Positions 34,224 through 42,573 of a DNA stretch of 64,000 nucleotides are shown in pieces. This DNA comes from Chryseobacterium geocarposphaerae. Its GTDB lineage: Bacteria; Bacteroidota; Bacteroidia; Flavobacteriales; Weeksellaceae. The translations under genes and the position numbers were made by a program. The notes beneath the pieces are model-generated. The model worked only from the letters and a program-made list of their open reading frames with translations, searched no databases and had not been told where the DNA came from. Location of the stretch: contig NZ_PGFD01000001.1 in assembly GCF_002797535.1 (NCBI RefSeq), forward strand, positions 930,001-994,000, read 5' to 3'. The first letter of the stretch is position 1, and every line of letters begins with the position of its first letter.

Positions 34224-35307
34224 TGCAAAGCGTTTTTTCCATAACACATCAGGATTAGGAAACTATTCCCGCGATCTGGTCCGTATTTTATCAAAATATT
34301 TTCCGGAAAACGAATATATTTTATTGCATAAAAACAAATCAGATAGAGGCAAAGAAATTTTAGAAAATCCCAATGTTCATTTTGTTGAAACCTCCAAAGG
34401 AAATATGTCCCGACAGTTTAAAATGGGGAAGGATGCACAAAAACAAAATGCAGACATTTTCCATGGATTATCGGGTGAGTTATCCTTAAAATGGGATAAA
34501 AAACCGATCAAAAAAGTTGTGACGATTCATGACCTGATATTCGTTCGATATCCTCAATATTATTCATTTTTTGACCGGAAAATTCATTTTTGGAAGTTTA
34601 AAAAAGCCGCGAAATCTGCCGATAAAATCATTGCGATCTCAGAACAGACCAAAAGAGATATTATACAGTTTTTAAAAATTCCTGAATCTAAGATCGAAGT
34701 GATTTATCAGGGTTGCCATAAAGCTTTTAAAGAACAGCAACCCGAAGAATTTATCCGGCAAACAAAGGAAAAATTTAGCCTTCCCGAAAGATTTATTTTA
34801 AATGTCGGAACCATCGAAGACCGGAAGAATCTTTTAAACATTGTCAAAGGAATCAACGGAACCCATATTCCTTTGGTTGTAGTCGGAAAAAAAACAAAAT
34901 ACTTTCAGAAAATAGCTGGTTTTATTCAAAAGAATAAGATGGAAAAGCAGATTCATTTTTTAGAAGGTGTTTCTATGGACGAATTGGCTGTTATTTATAA
35001 ATTAGCCGATATTTTTGTTTATCCAAGTTTTTTTGAAGGTTTCGGAATCCCTGTGATAGAAGCACTTTTCTCAAAAACGGTTACCATTACAAGCAATACA
35101 AGCTGCCTTCCGGAAGCAGGAGGGCCCGATTCTGTGTATATTGATCCTAAAAATCATTTGGATATTCAGTCAAAAATAAAATTTTTATGGGAGAACGAAT
35201 CCGAAAGAAAACGCCGTGCTGAAAAGAGTTTTGAGTTCGTTCAGAAGTTCAATGACGAGCCTATTGCCAACGAAGTAATGACGCTTTACAGAAAAATTAT
35301 TTCGTAA
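34207..35307 (+). CDS. GT4-family glycosyltransferase
   Basis: A 366-residue GT-B-fold glycosyltransferase. The N-terminal domain contains GLGNYSRDLVRIL, a typical GT4 opening. The C-terminal domain has ILNVGTIEDRKNL (start of the donor-binding half, about residue 196) and PSFFEGFGIPVIEALFSKT (the EX7E signature, about residues 275-293), then NTSCLPEAGG. It resembles mannosyl- or rhamnosyl-type transferases of polysaccharide synthesis. Translation is probably coupled to the upstream GT32 gene by the 17-base overlap. Confidence 0.93.
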   Translation: MKIAYDAKRFFHNTSGLGNYSRDLVRILSKYFPENEYILLHKNKSDRGKEILENPNVHFVETSKGNMSRQFKMGKDAQKQNADIFHGLSGELSLKWDKKPIKKVVTIHDLIFVRYPQYYSFFDRKIHFWKFKKAAKSADKIIAISEQTKRDIIQFLKIPESKIEVIYQGCHKAFKEQQPEEFIRQTKEKFSLPERFILNVGTIEDRKNLLNIVKGINGTHIPLVVVGKKTKYFQKIAGFIQKNKMEKQIHFLEGVSMDELAVIYKLADIFVYPSFFEGFGIPVIEALFSKTVTITSNTSCLPEAGGPDSVYIDPKNHLDIQSKIKFLWENESERKRRAEKSFEFVQKFNDEPIANEVMTLYRKIIS

Positions 35308-35312
35308 AATTC

Positions 35313-35342
35313 TTGCGGGATTAAAAATTAGTCCTACATTTG
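35313..35342 (+). promoter_or_regulatory. Promoter of the his operon
   Basis: TTG (35313-35315) and TACATTTG (35335-35342) are 19 bases apart, an excellent match to the Bacteroidota consensus. The leader peptide begins 19 bases after the -7 element. Confidence 0.75.
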
Positions 35343-35360
35343 TACCACAAAATTTCAACA

Positions 35361-35411
35361 ATGAAACCCAATTTTTTAACAGTACATCATTATTACCATC
35401 ATATCTGCTAG
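35361..35411 (+). CDS. hisL: Histidine operon leader peptide
   Basis: A 16-residue reading frame, MKPNFLTVHHYYHHIC, begins just after the his promoter. Codons 9-14 are CAT CAT TAT TAC CAT CAT: four histidines interrupted by two tyrosines, the hallmark of a translation-coupled attenuator. Its TAG stop (35409-35411) overlaps a segment AGACGG (35410-35415) complementary to the left arm of the downstream terminator. When charged tRNA-His is scarce, a ribosome stalled on the His codons leaves this segment free to pair with CCGTCT (35460-35465) and stop the terminator forming. The mechanism is inferred from the sequence layout. Confidence 0.9.
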   Translation: MKPNFLTVHHYYHHIC

Positions 35412-35454
35412 ACGGAATTGATTGAGATATACTATGTTAAAAATCAAAATAATT

Positions 35455-35487
35455 AAAAACCGTCTGAGTAAATAGACGGTTTTTTTG
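35455..35487 (+). terminator. Attenuator terminator of the his operon
   Basis: An 11-base stem (35455-35465 with 35474-35484) with core CCGTCT/AGACGG and a T7 run. Its left arm can instead pair with AGACGG at 35410-35415 in the leader peptide region; the two structures exclude each other. Confidence 0.9.
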
Positions 35488-35557
35488 TTTCTAAATTTAT
35501 CCCGGGAAATTTTTTCAATTCAACCATTTTTATTTGCTCAGACCCAACAAAAGTGAA

Positions 35558-36415
35558 ATGAGTAAATTAAAAATAGCCATACAAAAAAGCGGACGGCTTT
35601 ACGAAGAATCTCTTCAGCTTCTCAAAGACTGTGGGATTTTCATCAACAACGGAAAAGATCAGCTCAAAGTTTCTGTAGACAATTTCCCGATGGAAATCAT
35701 GTATCTGCGTAATTCCGACATACCTCAATATCTGGAAGACGGAGTAGTGGACATTGCCATTGTCGGGGAAAATCTTTTAGTCGAAAAACAAAAAAATATT
35801 GAAATCATTCAGCCTCTTGGGTTTTCAAAATGCAGGATTTCTCTGGCCATTCCAAAGGAAATTGAAACAGATGATATCAATTATTTTCAGGGAAAAAAGA
35901 TTGCTACCTCTTATCCAAATACCCTTAAAAACTTTCTTCAGAAAAATAATGTTTCAGCCGATATCCACATCATTTCTGGCTCAGTAGAAATAGCTCCCAA
36001 TATCGGTCTTGCCGATGGAATCTGTGATATTGTAAGCTCAGGAAGCACCTTATTTAAAAATGGCTTGAGAGAAACCATAACACTTTTAAAATCAGAAGCT
36101 GTACTGGCAAAAACATCACAGTTAAGCCCGCAAAAAGTATCCATTTTAGAAAAATTTTCATTCAGAATCAAAGCGGTCCTAAAGGCGAAAAACTCAAAAT
36201 ATATCCTGATGAATGTTCCGAATGAGAAGATTGAACTCATTTCCAAAACACTCCCTGTTCTTAAAAGTCCTACTGTAATTCCATTGGCAGAAAAAGGGTG
36301 GAGCAGCATTCATTCGGTGATTGATGAAGAACGTTTTTGGGAAGTCATAGACGAACTTAAAGAAAAAGGAGCTCAAGATATTTTAATAATCCCAATCGAT
36401 AAAATGGTCATTTAA
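35558..36415 (+). CDS. hisG: ATP phosphoribosyltransferase
   Basis: First step of histidine synthesis: joins ATP and PRPP. The ATG at 35558 gives 285 residues beginning MSKLKIAIQKSGRL; an upstream TTG at 35534 would add eight unrelated residues. Signatures: IAIVGENLL (about residue 69), LGLADGICDIVSSGSTL (PRPP-binding motif, about 150-166). The long form carries the C-terminal ACT-like regulatory domain (about 215-285), which mediates histidine feedback in this family. First gene after the attenuator. Confidence 0.96.
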   Translation: MSKLKIAIQKSGRLYEESLQLLKDCGIFINNGKDQLKVSVDNFPMEIMYLRNSDIPQYLEDGVVDIAIVGENLLVEKQKNIEIIQPLGFSKCRISLAIPKEIETDDINYFQGKKIATSYPNTLKNFLQKNNVSADIHIISGSVEIAPNIGLADGICDIVSSGSTLFKNGLRETITLLKSEAVLAKTSQLSPQKVSILEKFSFRIKAVLKAKNSKYILMNVPNEKIELISKTLPVLKSPTVIPLAEKGWSSIHSVIDEERFWEVIDELKEKGAQDILIIPIDKMVI

Positions 36416-36416
36416 T

Positions 36417-37709
36417 ATGCAAATTAATAAATATCCTGAAAGAAAATCATGGTCGGAACTGATAAAGAGACCGGTTATTAAGCGTGAAGAAATCACAGAA
36501 ATTATATCTCAAATCTTCCAAAAAGTTAAAGAAAATGGAGATCAGGCATTAATTGATTTCAATAAAAAATTTGATGGGGCAGAAATTAAAAACATAAAAG
36601 TTTCTGAAAAAGAAATCGAAAATGCAGAAAGCCTAATCAGCAACGAATTAAAAGAAGCTATTCAGCAGGCAAAAGAAAATATAACAAAATTCCACGCTTC
36701 ACAAATTACTGCAGTAGAAAAGATTGAAACTACGAAAGGAGTGGTTTGCTGGAGAGAAAACAGAGCTATTGAAAAAGTTGGAATTTACATTCCCGGAGGA
36801 ACAGCCCCCTTGTTTTCAACGGTCTTAATGCTTGCTATTCCTGCTCAATTAGCAGGTTGCAAAGAAATCATTCTATGTACGCCTCCGGATAAAAACGGAA
36901 ATATCAATCCTGCTATTTTATATACCGCCAAGCTTTGCGGAGTGACTCAAATTTTTAAAACAGGCGGAGCACAGGCAATTGCAGCCATGGCATTAGGAAC
37001 TGAAAGCATTTCCAATGTGTATAAAATTTTCGGACCTGGAAATCAATACGTTGTAGCTGCGAAAGAATTTGCTCAAAACTATAATGTAGCGATTGATATG
37101 CCTGCAGGACCAAGCGAAGTGTTGGTCATTGCAGATGAAAAGGCAATTCCGGCATTCTGTGCCGCAGATCTGCTTTCGCAGGCTGAACACGGAAGCGACA
37201 GTCAGGTGATTTTTCTTTCCACAGATGAAGAAATTTTTAACCAAACCATTGAAGAAACAGAAAAACAGCTTAAAGAGTTGCCCAGAAATCAATTGGCAAA
37301 AGAAGCCTTAAAAAACAGTCATTTCATATTATTAGATACCGTTAATGAAGCTTTGGAACTCAGCAATTTATATGCTCCAGAACACTTGATTTTAGCATTG
37401 GAAGACTTTGAAAAGTATATCCCCAACATTCAAAATGCGGGTTCGGTTTTCCTGGGAAATTATTCCTGTGAAAGTGCGGGTGATTATGCAAGCGGAACCA
37501 ACCACACCCTTCCAACCAACGGATTCGCAAAGAATTATAGCGGAGTTTCTTTAGACAGTTTTGTAAAGAAGATTACATTCCAGAATTTATCACAAAAAGG
37601 ACTTCAAAATTTAGGAAAAACAATAGAAATCATGGCAGAAGCAGAAGGATTATTTGCACACAAAAATGCCGTAAGTATCAGATTAAAACAAGAAAATGAA
37701 AGAGTTTAA
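36417..37709 (+). CDS. hisD: Histidinol dehydrogenase
   Basis: Catalyses the last two oxidations, histidinol to histidine, with NAD and zinc. The 430-residue protein shows VGIYIPGGTAPLFSTVLM (about 121-138), GPGNQYVVAAKE (about 203) and the family signature IDMPAGPSEVLVIADE. The zinc and catalytic residues appear in SQAEHGSDSQ and, later, SAGDYASGTNHTLPTNG. One base separates it from hisG; its end overlaps hisC by 14 bases. Confidence 0.97.
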   Translation: MQINKYPERKSWSELIKRPVIKREEITEIISQIFQKVKENGDQALIDFNKKFDGAEIKNIKVSEKEIENAESLISNELKEAIQQAKENITKFHASQITAVEKIETTKGVVCWRENRAIEKVGIYIPGGTAPLFSTVLMLAIPAQLAGCKEIILCTPPDKNGNINPAILYTAKLCGVTQIFKTGGAQAIAAMALGTESISNVYKIFGPGNQYVVAAKEFAQNYNVAIDMPAGPSEVLVIADEKAIPAFCAADLLSQAEHGSDSQVIFLSTDEEIFNQTIEETEKQLKELPRNQLAKEALKNSHFILLDTVNEALELSNLYAPEHLILALEDFEKYIPNIQNAGSVFLGNYSCESAGDYASGTNHTLPTNGFAKNYSGVSLDSFVKKITFQNLSQKGLQNLGKTIEIMAEAEGLFAHKNAVSIRLKQENERV

Positions 37710-38730
37710 TATCAATAATTTAGTAAGAAAAAACATCTTAGAATTACAGCCTTATATTAGCTTCAGGGATAACAATGAATTTGTCAATCCTGTTTTACTG
37801 GATGCTAATGAAAGTCCTTTTGGTGAGCTGAATCGTTATCCTGATTCTACTCAGAAAATATTAAAGCAGAAGCTTTCTGAGATCAAAAATATTCCTGTTG
37901 ATCAGATTGCAGTAGGAAATGGAAGTGATGAATTAATTGATTTAATCATAAAGGTTTTTTGTGAGCCTAAAAAAGACTCAATTTTAATGATGAATCCATC
38001 GTTTGCAATGTATGGTTTTTATGCTTCTATTAATGAAAATAAAGTCATCAAACTAGATTTAAATGAAAATTTTGAGATCGTAAAAGATGATTTTATTGCC
38101 ATTTCAAATGATATTAAATGCAAAATATTTTTCCTATGCTCACCAAATAACCCAACCGGAAATTCTATAGAAGACATTGAATTCTACATTCAAAACTTCA
38201 ATGGTATTGTAGTGGTTGATGAAGCCTATATAGAATTCTCAGGAAAAAAATCATGTACTGAACTATTAGAGAAGTATCCTAATCTGATTGTTCTTCAGAC
38301 TTTTTCAAAGGCTTGGGGAATGGCTGGAGCGAGGGTCGGGATTGCTTATTCCTCCCAGGAAATTATAAAGTTAATCAACACTGTAAAAGCACCTTACAAT
38401 GTCAATTTTTTAAGTTTAAATAAAACAATTGAAATCATTAATAAACAAGAAGTTGTAAAATCAAATATAGAAAACACTTTAAATGAAATCGCCTGGCTTA
38501 AAAATGAATTTCAGTCTGTAAAATGTATTAAAAAAGTATATCCAACGGATGCCAATTTCTTTCTCATTGAGTTTGAAAACGTAGAAAAAGTCCATGGAAA
38601 ACTATTGGAAAATGAAATTCTGACCAGCAAAAGAAGTCCACAAATTTCTAACTGTATCAGAATTAATGTCGGAAATCGGGAAGAAAACACTCAATTAATT
38701 CAAATTTTAAAACAGTTCGAAACCTTATAG
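37696..38730 (+). CDS. hisC: Histidinol-phosphate aminotransferase
   Basis: A PLP enzyme converting imidazole-acetol phosphate to histidinol phosphate. The 344-residue protein has LDANESPFGELNRYPD near the start, FLCSPNNPTGN with the substrate-carboxylate region, VVVDEAYIEFSG (PLP Asp and Tyr) and TFSKAWGMAGARVG with the catalytic lysine (about residue 203). The start at 37696 overlaps the end of hisD by 14 bases. A 12-base hairpin spans its stop codon. Confidence 0.96.
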   Translation: MKEFNINNLVRKNILELQPYISFRDNNEFVNPVLLDANESPFGELNRYPDSTQKILKQKLSEIKNIPVDQIAVGNGSDELIDLIIKVFCEPKKDSILMMNPSFAMYGFYASINENKVIKLDLNENFEIVKDDFIAISNDIKCKIFFLCSPNNPTGNSIEDIEFYIQNFNGIVVVDEAYIEFSGKKSCTELLEKYPNLIVLQTFSKAWGMAGARVGIAYSSQEIIKLINTVKAPYNVNFLSLNKTIEIINKQEVVKSNIENTLNEIAWLKNEFQSVKCIKKVYPTDANFFLIEFENVEKVHGKLLENEILTSKRSPQISNCIRINVGNREENTQLIQILKQFETL

Positions 38731-38752
38731 GTTTTAAAAACCTATAAGGTTT
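38720..38752 (+). repeat. Inverted repeat at the hisC-hisB junction
   Basis: AAACCTTATAGG (38720-38731) and its exact complement (38741-38752) form a 12-base stem with a 9-base loop overlapping the hisC stop codon. No T-run follows, so it is not a classical terminator; an mRNA-processing hairpin or a dispersed palindrome is likelier. Confidence 0.65.
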
Positions 38753-38791
38753 GATAAAGTAAAAAAATAACAGATTGACAATTATTTAGAA

Positions 38792-39886
38792 ATGAAAAAA
38801 GTATTGTTTATAGACCGCGACGGAACATTAATCATAGAACCGCCAACAGATTTCCAGGTAGATTCTTTAGAGAAACTGGAATTTTACCCGGGTGTTTTTC
38901 AAAATCTTTCAAAAATTGCCAAAGAATTAGACTTTGAATTGGTTATGGTAACCAATCAGGATGGATTGGGAACGGAGAGTTTTCCTTATGAAGATTTTAT
39001 AAAACCTCATGAAAAGATGCTCCAAACGTTAAAAAATGAAGGAATTGTTTTTAGCGATATTTTGATTGATAAAAGTTTTGAAAGTGAAAACTTACCCACC
39101 AGAAAACCGGGAATCGGGATGTTGGGAAAGTATATCTACGGAGATTATGATCTTGAAAATTCCTTCGTAATCGGGGATCGGTTGACAGATATTCAGCTGG
39201 CCAAAAATTTAGGTTCAAAAGCGATTTTCGTTAATAAGGTTCTGAATGAAAATGCAGAATTAACAACTGAAAGCTGGACTGAAATCTATCAATATTTAAA
39301 GCAAATTCCGCGAAAATCTAAAGTCTCAAGAAAAACCAATGAAACCGATATTGAAATTGAAGTCAATCTTGACGGAAGTGGAAATTCCGAAATCTCAACG
39401 GGATTATATTTTTTTGATCATATGTTGGAGCAGATTTCGAAACACGGCAATTTAGATCTAAAGATTAAAGTAAATGGGGATTTACAGGTTGATGAGCACC
39501 ACACAATCGAAGACACGGGAATTGTGTTAGGAGAGGCTATTTTAAAAGCGTTAGGAAAGAAAAAAGGAATTGAAAGATATGGTTTCCTGCTTCCGATGGA
39601 TGATTGTCTGGCTCAGGTTGCCCTTGATTTTGGAGGACGTTCTTGGTTAGTCTGGAACGCTGACTTTAAACGTGAAAAAATAGGCGATGTTCCGACCGAA
39701 ATGTTTGAGCATTTCTTTAAATCTTTTACCGATTCTGCTAAATGTAATCTCAACATCAAAGTGGAAGGAGAAAATGAACACCACAAGATTGAATCTATTT
39801 TTAAAGCCTTCGCAAAAGCAATCAAAATGGCAGTCAACCAATCTGATCATAATTTTAATTTACCCTCAACAAAAGGAAGTTTATAG
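38792..39886 (+). CDS. hisB: Bifunctional histidinol-phosphatase / imidazoleglycerol-phosphate dehydratase
   Basis: A 364-residue fusion. The N-terminal HAD-type phosphatase (about residues 1-165) has FIDRDGTL with the nucleophile Asp, VTNQDGLG, and the KPGIGM and [10 protein letters not shown] motifs. The C-terminal IGPD dehydratase (about 170-364) has [24 protein letters not shown] (metal-binding His/Glu) and a second [13 protein letters not shown] motif. Both reactions of the pathway, steps 7 and 9, sit on one chain, as in E. coli. It is followed by hisH after one base. Confidence 0.97.
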   Translation: MKKVLFIDRDGTLIIEPPTDFQVDSLEKLEFYPGVFQNLSKIAKELDFELVMVTNQDGLGTESFPYEDFIKPHEKMLQTLKNEGIVFSDILIDKSFESENLPTRKPGIGMLGKYIYGDYDLENSFVIGDRLTDIQLAKNLGSKAIFVNKVLNENAELTTESWTEIYQYLKQIPRKSKVSRKTNETDIEIEVNLDGSGNSEISTGLYFFDHMLEQISKHGNLDLKIKVNGDLQVDEHHTIEDTGIVLGEAILKALGKKKGIERYGFLLPMDDCLAQVALDFGGRSWLVWNADFKREKIGDVPTEMFEHFFKSFTDSAKCNLNIKVEGENEHHKIESIFKAFAKAIKMAVNQSDHNFNLPSTKGSL

Positions 39887-39887
39887 C

Positions 39888-40466
39888 ATGATAGCAATTA
39901 TAAAATACAACGGCGGAAACGTAAATTCTGTACAGAATGCCTTGAACAGACTGGAAGCAGAATCCATCATTACCGATGATTTTGAGCTGATCAGGAAAGC
40001 AGATAAAGTAATTTTTCCGGGAGTTGGCGAAGCATCTTCCACCATGAAAAGCTTAAAGGAAAGAGGCTTGAATAAGCTAATTCCGGCATTGAAACAGCCC
40101 GTTTTGGGAATTTGCCTGGGAATGCAGCTGATGTGTAAAAATAATGAGGAAGGAAATACAGTAGGAATGGGAATTTTCGATATTAATGTAAAAAGATTTC
40201 CTGCAAAAGATGTCGTTCCGCATATGGGATGGAATACCATTTCGGGCATAAACTCAGGGTTATTCTCAGGGGTTGAAGAGAAAAGTGATGTTTATTTTGT
40301 TCATAGCTATTATTGTGAACTCTCAGAGAATACAACTTCGGTTTGTGATTATATTTTACCGTTCAGCGCGTCTTTGCAAAAAGATAATTTTTATGCAATG
40401 CAGTTTCACCCTGAAAAGTCCGGGAAAATTGGATGTCAACTTTTGAATAACTTTTTAAAACTTTAA
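39888..40466 (+). CDS. hisH: Imidazole glycerol phosphate synthase, glutamine amidotransferase subunit
   Basis: Releases ammonia from glutamine and feeds it to HisF. The ATG at 39888, one base after hisB, gives the normal 192 residues; a longer in-frame frame from 39687 lies inside hisB and is not real. Class I amidotransferase motifs: [21 protein letters not shown] with the nucleophile Cys (about residue 79), PHMGWN and the FHPEKSG catalytic His-Glu pair near the end. Confidence 0.96.
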   Translation: MIAIIKYNGGNVNSVQNALNRLEAESIITDDFELIRKADKVIFPGVGEASSTMKSLKERGLNKLIPALKQPVLGICLGMQLMCKNNEEGNTVGMGIFDINVKRFPAKDVVPHMGWNTISGINSGLFSGVEEKSDVYFVHSYYCELSENTTSVCDYILPFSASLQKDNFYAMQFHPEKSGKIGCQLLNNFLKL

Positions 40467-40468
40467 CC

Positions 40469-41191
40469 ATGAAAATTATCCCTGCAATTGATATTATTGA
40501 CGGAAAATGTGTACGCCTCTCAAAAGGAGATTACAAAACGAAAAAAATATACAATGAAAATCCGGTAGAAGTAGCCAAAGAATTTGAAAGTTTCGGGATT
40601 AAGTTTCTGCACTTGGTTGATTTGGATGGCGCAAAATCCAAGCATATTGTCAATCAGAAAGTATTGGAAAATATTGCTGGAGAAACTTCATTAGAGATTG
40701 ATTTCGGAGGTGGTTTAAAAACCTTAGAGGATATTGAGATTGCTTTTAATTCAGGAGCAAAACAAATTACGATTGGAAGTATCGCCGTTCAAAACCCTGA
40801 ATTTTGTTTTGATCTCATTAAAAAGTATGGTTCAGAAAAAATTATTTTAGGGGCAGATTGTGACAACAGAAAAATAAAAACTTCCGGCTGGCTGGAAGAA
40901 AGTAATCAGGATGTCATTGATTTTATTCTTAAGTATCAGAAAGAAGGTGTAAAAAATGTAATCTGTACAGATATTTCAAAAGACGGAATGTTGGAAGGAG
41001 CTTCAACCGATTTATACAAAGAAATTTTAAGTCAAACTTCCATTCAATTGGTTGCAAGTGGCGGAATTTCGAAGATTGAAGATGTTTATGAAATGAAAGA
41101 AATCAGGTGTTCTGGAACAATTATCGGGAAAGCGATTTATGAAGGAAGAATTAAATTAAAAGAACTGCAAAAATTTATTGAAAATGCTTAA
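40469..41191 (+). CDS. hisA: Phosphoribosylformimino-5-aminoimidazole carboxamide ribotide isomerase
   Basis: A 240-residue TIM-barrel Amadori-type isomerase of histidine synthesis. [17 protein letters not shown] contains the catalytic Asp8; the second acid lies in [12 protein letters not shown] (about residue 128-139 region of this half-barrel). Two phosphate-binding half-barrel motifs are visible ([11 protein letters not shown] and [11 protein letters not shown]). Two bases after hisH; overlaps hisF by 8 bases. Confidence 0.96.
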   Translation: MKIIPAIDIIDGKCVRLSKGDYKTKKIYNENPVEVAKEFESFGIKFLHLVDLDGAKSKHIVNQKVLENIAGETSLEIDFGGGLKTLEDIEIAFNSGAKQITIGSIAVQNPEFCFDLIKKYGSEKIILGADCDNRKIKTSGWLEESNQDVIDFILKYQKEGVKNVICTDISKDGMLEGASTDLYKEILSQTSIQLVASGGISKIEDVYEMKEIRCSGTIIGKAIYEGRIKLKELQKFIENA

Positions 41192-41936
41192 GAAGAGAAT
41201 TATTCCATGTCTGGATATCAAAGATGGAACGACGGTGAAAGGAATCAATTTTGAAGGGTTACGAAACGCCGGAGATCCCATAGAATTAGCAAAAAAATAC
41301 GAAGAAGAAGGCGCCGACGAATTGGTTTTTCTGGATATTACCGCAACAATCGAAAAACGAAAAACTTTCGCTGAATTGGTGAAGGAGATTGCCCAGGAAT
41401 TGAGTATTCCTTTTACCGTAGGTGGTGGAATTTCGACCATTGAAGATGTCAGAAAATTACTGGAAGCCGGAGCAGATAAAATAAGCATCAATTCTTCTGT
41501 AGTTAAAAATCCGCAGTTAATTTCTGACCTGGCGAAAGAATTCGGAAGTCAATGTATTGTTGTTGCCATTGATACGAAATTTGTCGATAATTCTGATTGG
41601 GTTCATGTGAAAGGAGGTCGGGAAATGACCAATTTAAAAACGTTGGATTGGGCAAAAAAAGCAGAAGAATTGGGAGCGGGAGAGATTCTTTTAACTTCTA
41701 TGGATGGAGACGGAACAAAAAATGGTTTTGACTTGAGAATTACAAAATTGATTTCCGAAAACGTAAATATCCCCGTAATTGCTTCCGGTGGAGCCGGAAA
41801 AATTGAGGACTTTGAGGAGGTCTTTAAACACACAAAAGCAACCGGAACTTTAGCAGCAAGTATTTTCCATTTTGGAGAAGTAAAAATCGGAGATTTGAAA
41901 GATGGATTGAAAACTAAAAAAATTGCAGTACGATGA
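41184..41936 (+). CDS. hisF: Imidazole glycerol phosphate synthase, cyclase subunit
   Basis: Cyclises PRFAR with ammonia from HisH to imidazole glycerol phosphate and AICAR. The ATG at 41184 gives 250 residues beginning [15 protein letters not shown], with Asp11-type catalytic acid; a TTG two codons earlier (41178) is less likely. Further signatures are [35 protein letters not shown] (second catalytic Asp) and [11 protein letters not shown]. Its start overlaps hisA, its end overlaps hisIE by 4 bases (ATGA), so translation is tightly coupled. Confidence 0.96.
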   Translation: MLKKRIIPCLDIKDGTTVKGINFEGLRNAGDPIELAKKYEEEGADELVFLDITATIEKRKTFAELVKEIAQELSIPFTVGGGISTIEDVRKLLEAGADKISINSSVVKNPQLISDLAKEFGSQCIVVAIDTKFVDNSDWVHVKGGREMTNLKTLDWAKKAEELGAGEILLTSMDGDGTKNGFDLRITKLISENVNIPVIASGGAGKIEDFEEVFKHTKATGTLAASIFHFGEVKIGDLKDGLKTKKIAVR

Positions 41937-42520
41937 ACATAAATTTTAATAAAGGTGGAGGTTTAGTTCCTGTTATTATTCAGGATGACAGAACATTGCA
42001 GGTGCTCATGTTAGGATATATGAATGAGGAAGCTTTTGAAAAGACAAAAAACGAAGGAATTGTCACATTTTTCAGCCGTTCAAAAAACAAACTTTGGACG
42101 AAAGGGGAAGAATCGGGAAATTTTTTAACGGTAAAAAGTATTGATATTGATTGTGATCAGGATACAATTTTAATTAAAACCGTTCCTAAAAATATAGTCT
42201 GTCATTCCGGAAGTTTCAGTTGCTTCGGCAACAAAAGCTATAAAGGCTTTCTATATGAATTGGAGGAAAAAATCAACCAGAGAATTGATGAAGAAATTGA
42301 AGATTCTTACACGTACTCATTATTTCAAAAGGGAATCAATAAAATGGCCCAAAAAGTAGGAGAGGAAGCTGTGGAATTGGTGATAGAAGCTAAAGACAAT
42401 AATGATTACTTGTTTAAGAATGAAGCAGCAGATTTACTTTATCATTATTTGATTTTATTAAAAGCCAAGAATATGAGTTTAGAAAATATTGAGGAAATAT
42501 TACTGGAACGTAACAAATAA
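41933..42520 (+). CDS. hisIE: Bifunctional phosphoribosyl-AMP cyclohydrolase / phosphoribosyl-ATP pyrophosphohydrolase
   Basis: A 195-residue fusion of steps 2 and 3. The N-terminal HisI domain (about 1-105) has [32 protein letters not shown] and the metal cysteines in DIDCDQDT and [13 protein letters not shown]. The C-terminal HisE domain (about 110-195) has [28 protein letters not shown], the MazG-like helices of pyrophosphohydrolases. Last gene of the operon; its start overlaps hisF by 4 bases. Confidence 0.96.
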   Translation: MNINFNKGGGLVPVIIQDDRTLQVLMLGYMNEEAFEKTKNEGIVTFFSRSKNKLWTKGEESGNFLTVKSIDIDCDQDTILIKTVPKNIVCHSGSFSCFGNKSYKGFLYELEEKINQRIDEEIEDSYTYSLFQKGINKMAQKVGEEAVELVIEAKDNNDYLFKNEAADLLYHYLILLKAKNMSLENIEEILLERNK

Positions 42521-42535
42521 TATAAAGTATTTGCT

Positions 42536-42572
42536 GATTTTTTTCGGCGGGCAAAGCCCGCCGAAAAAAATC
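42536..42572. repeat. GC-rich perfect hairpin at the end of the his operon
   Basis: A perfect 17-base stem (42536-42552 with 42556-42572) with loop AAA, core CGGCGGGC/GCCCGCCG, in very AT-rich surroundings. On both strands the T-run precedes and the A-run follows the GC core, opposite to a normal intrinsic terminator. It lies between converging hisIE and the M28 peptidase gene, where a terminator would be expected. It may block transcription as a long hairpin or be a dispersed palindromic repeat. Confidence 0.75.
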
Positions 42573-42573
42573 A

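Noticed and set aside
39687-39887. A longer hisH frame that would begin inside hisB
   Set aside because: The extra 67 residues are out-of-frame hisB sequence; the ATG at 39888 gives the standard HisH start and length.
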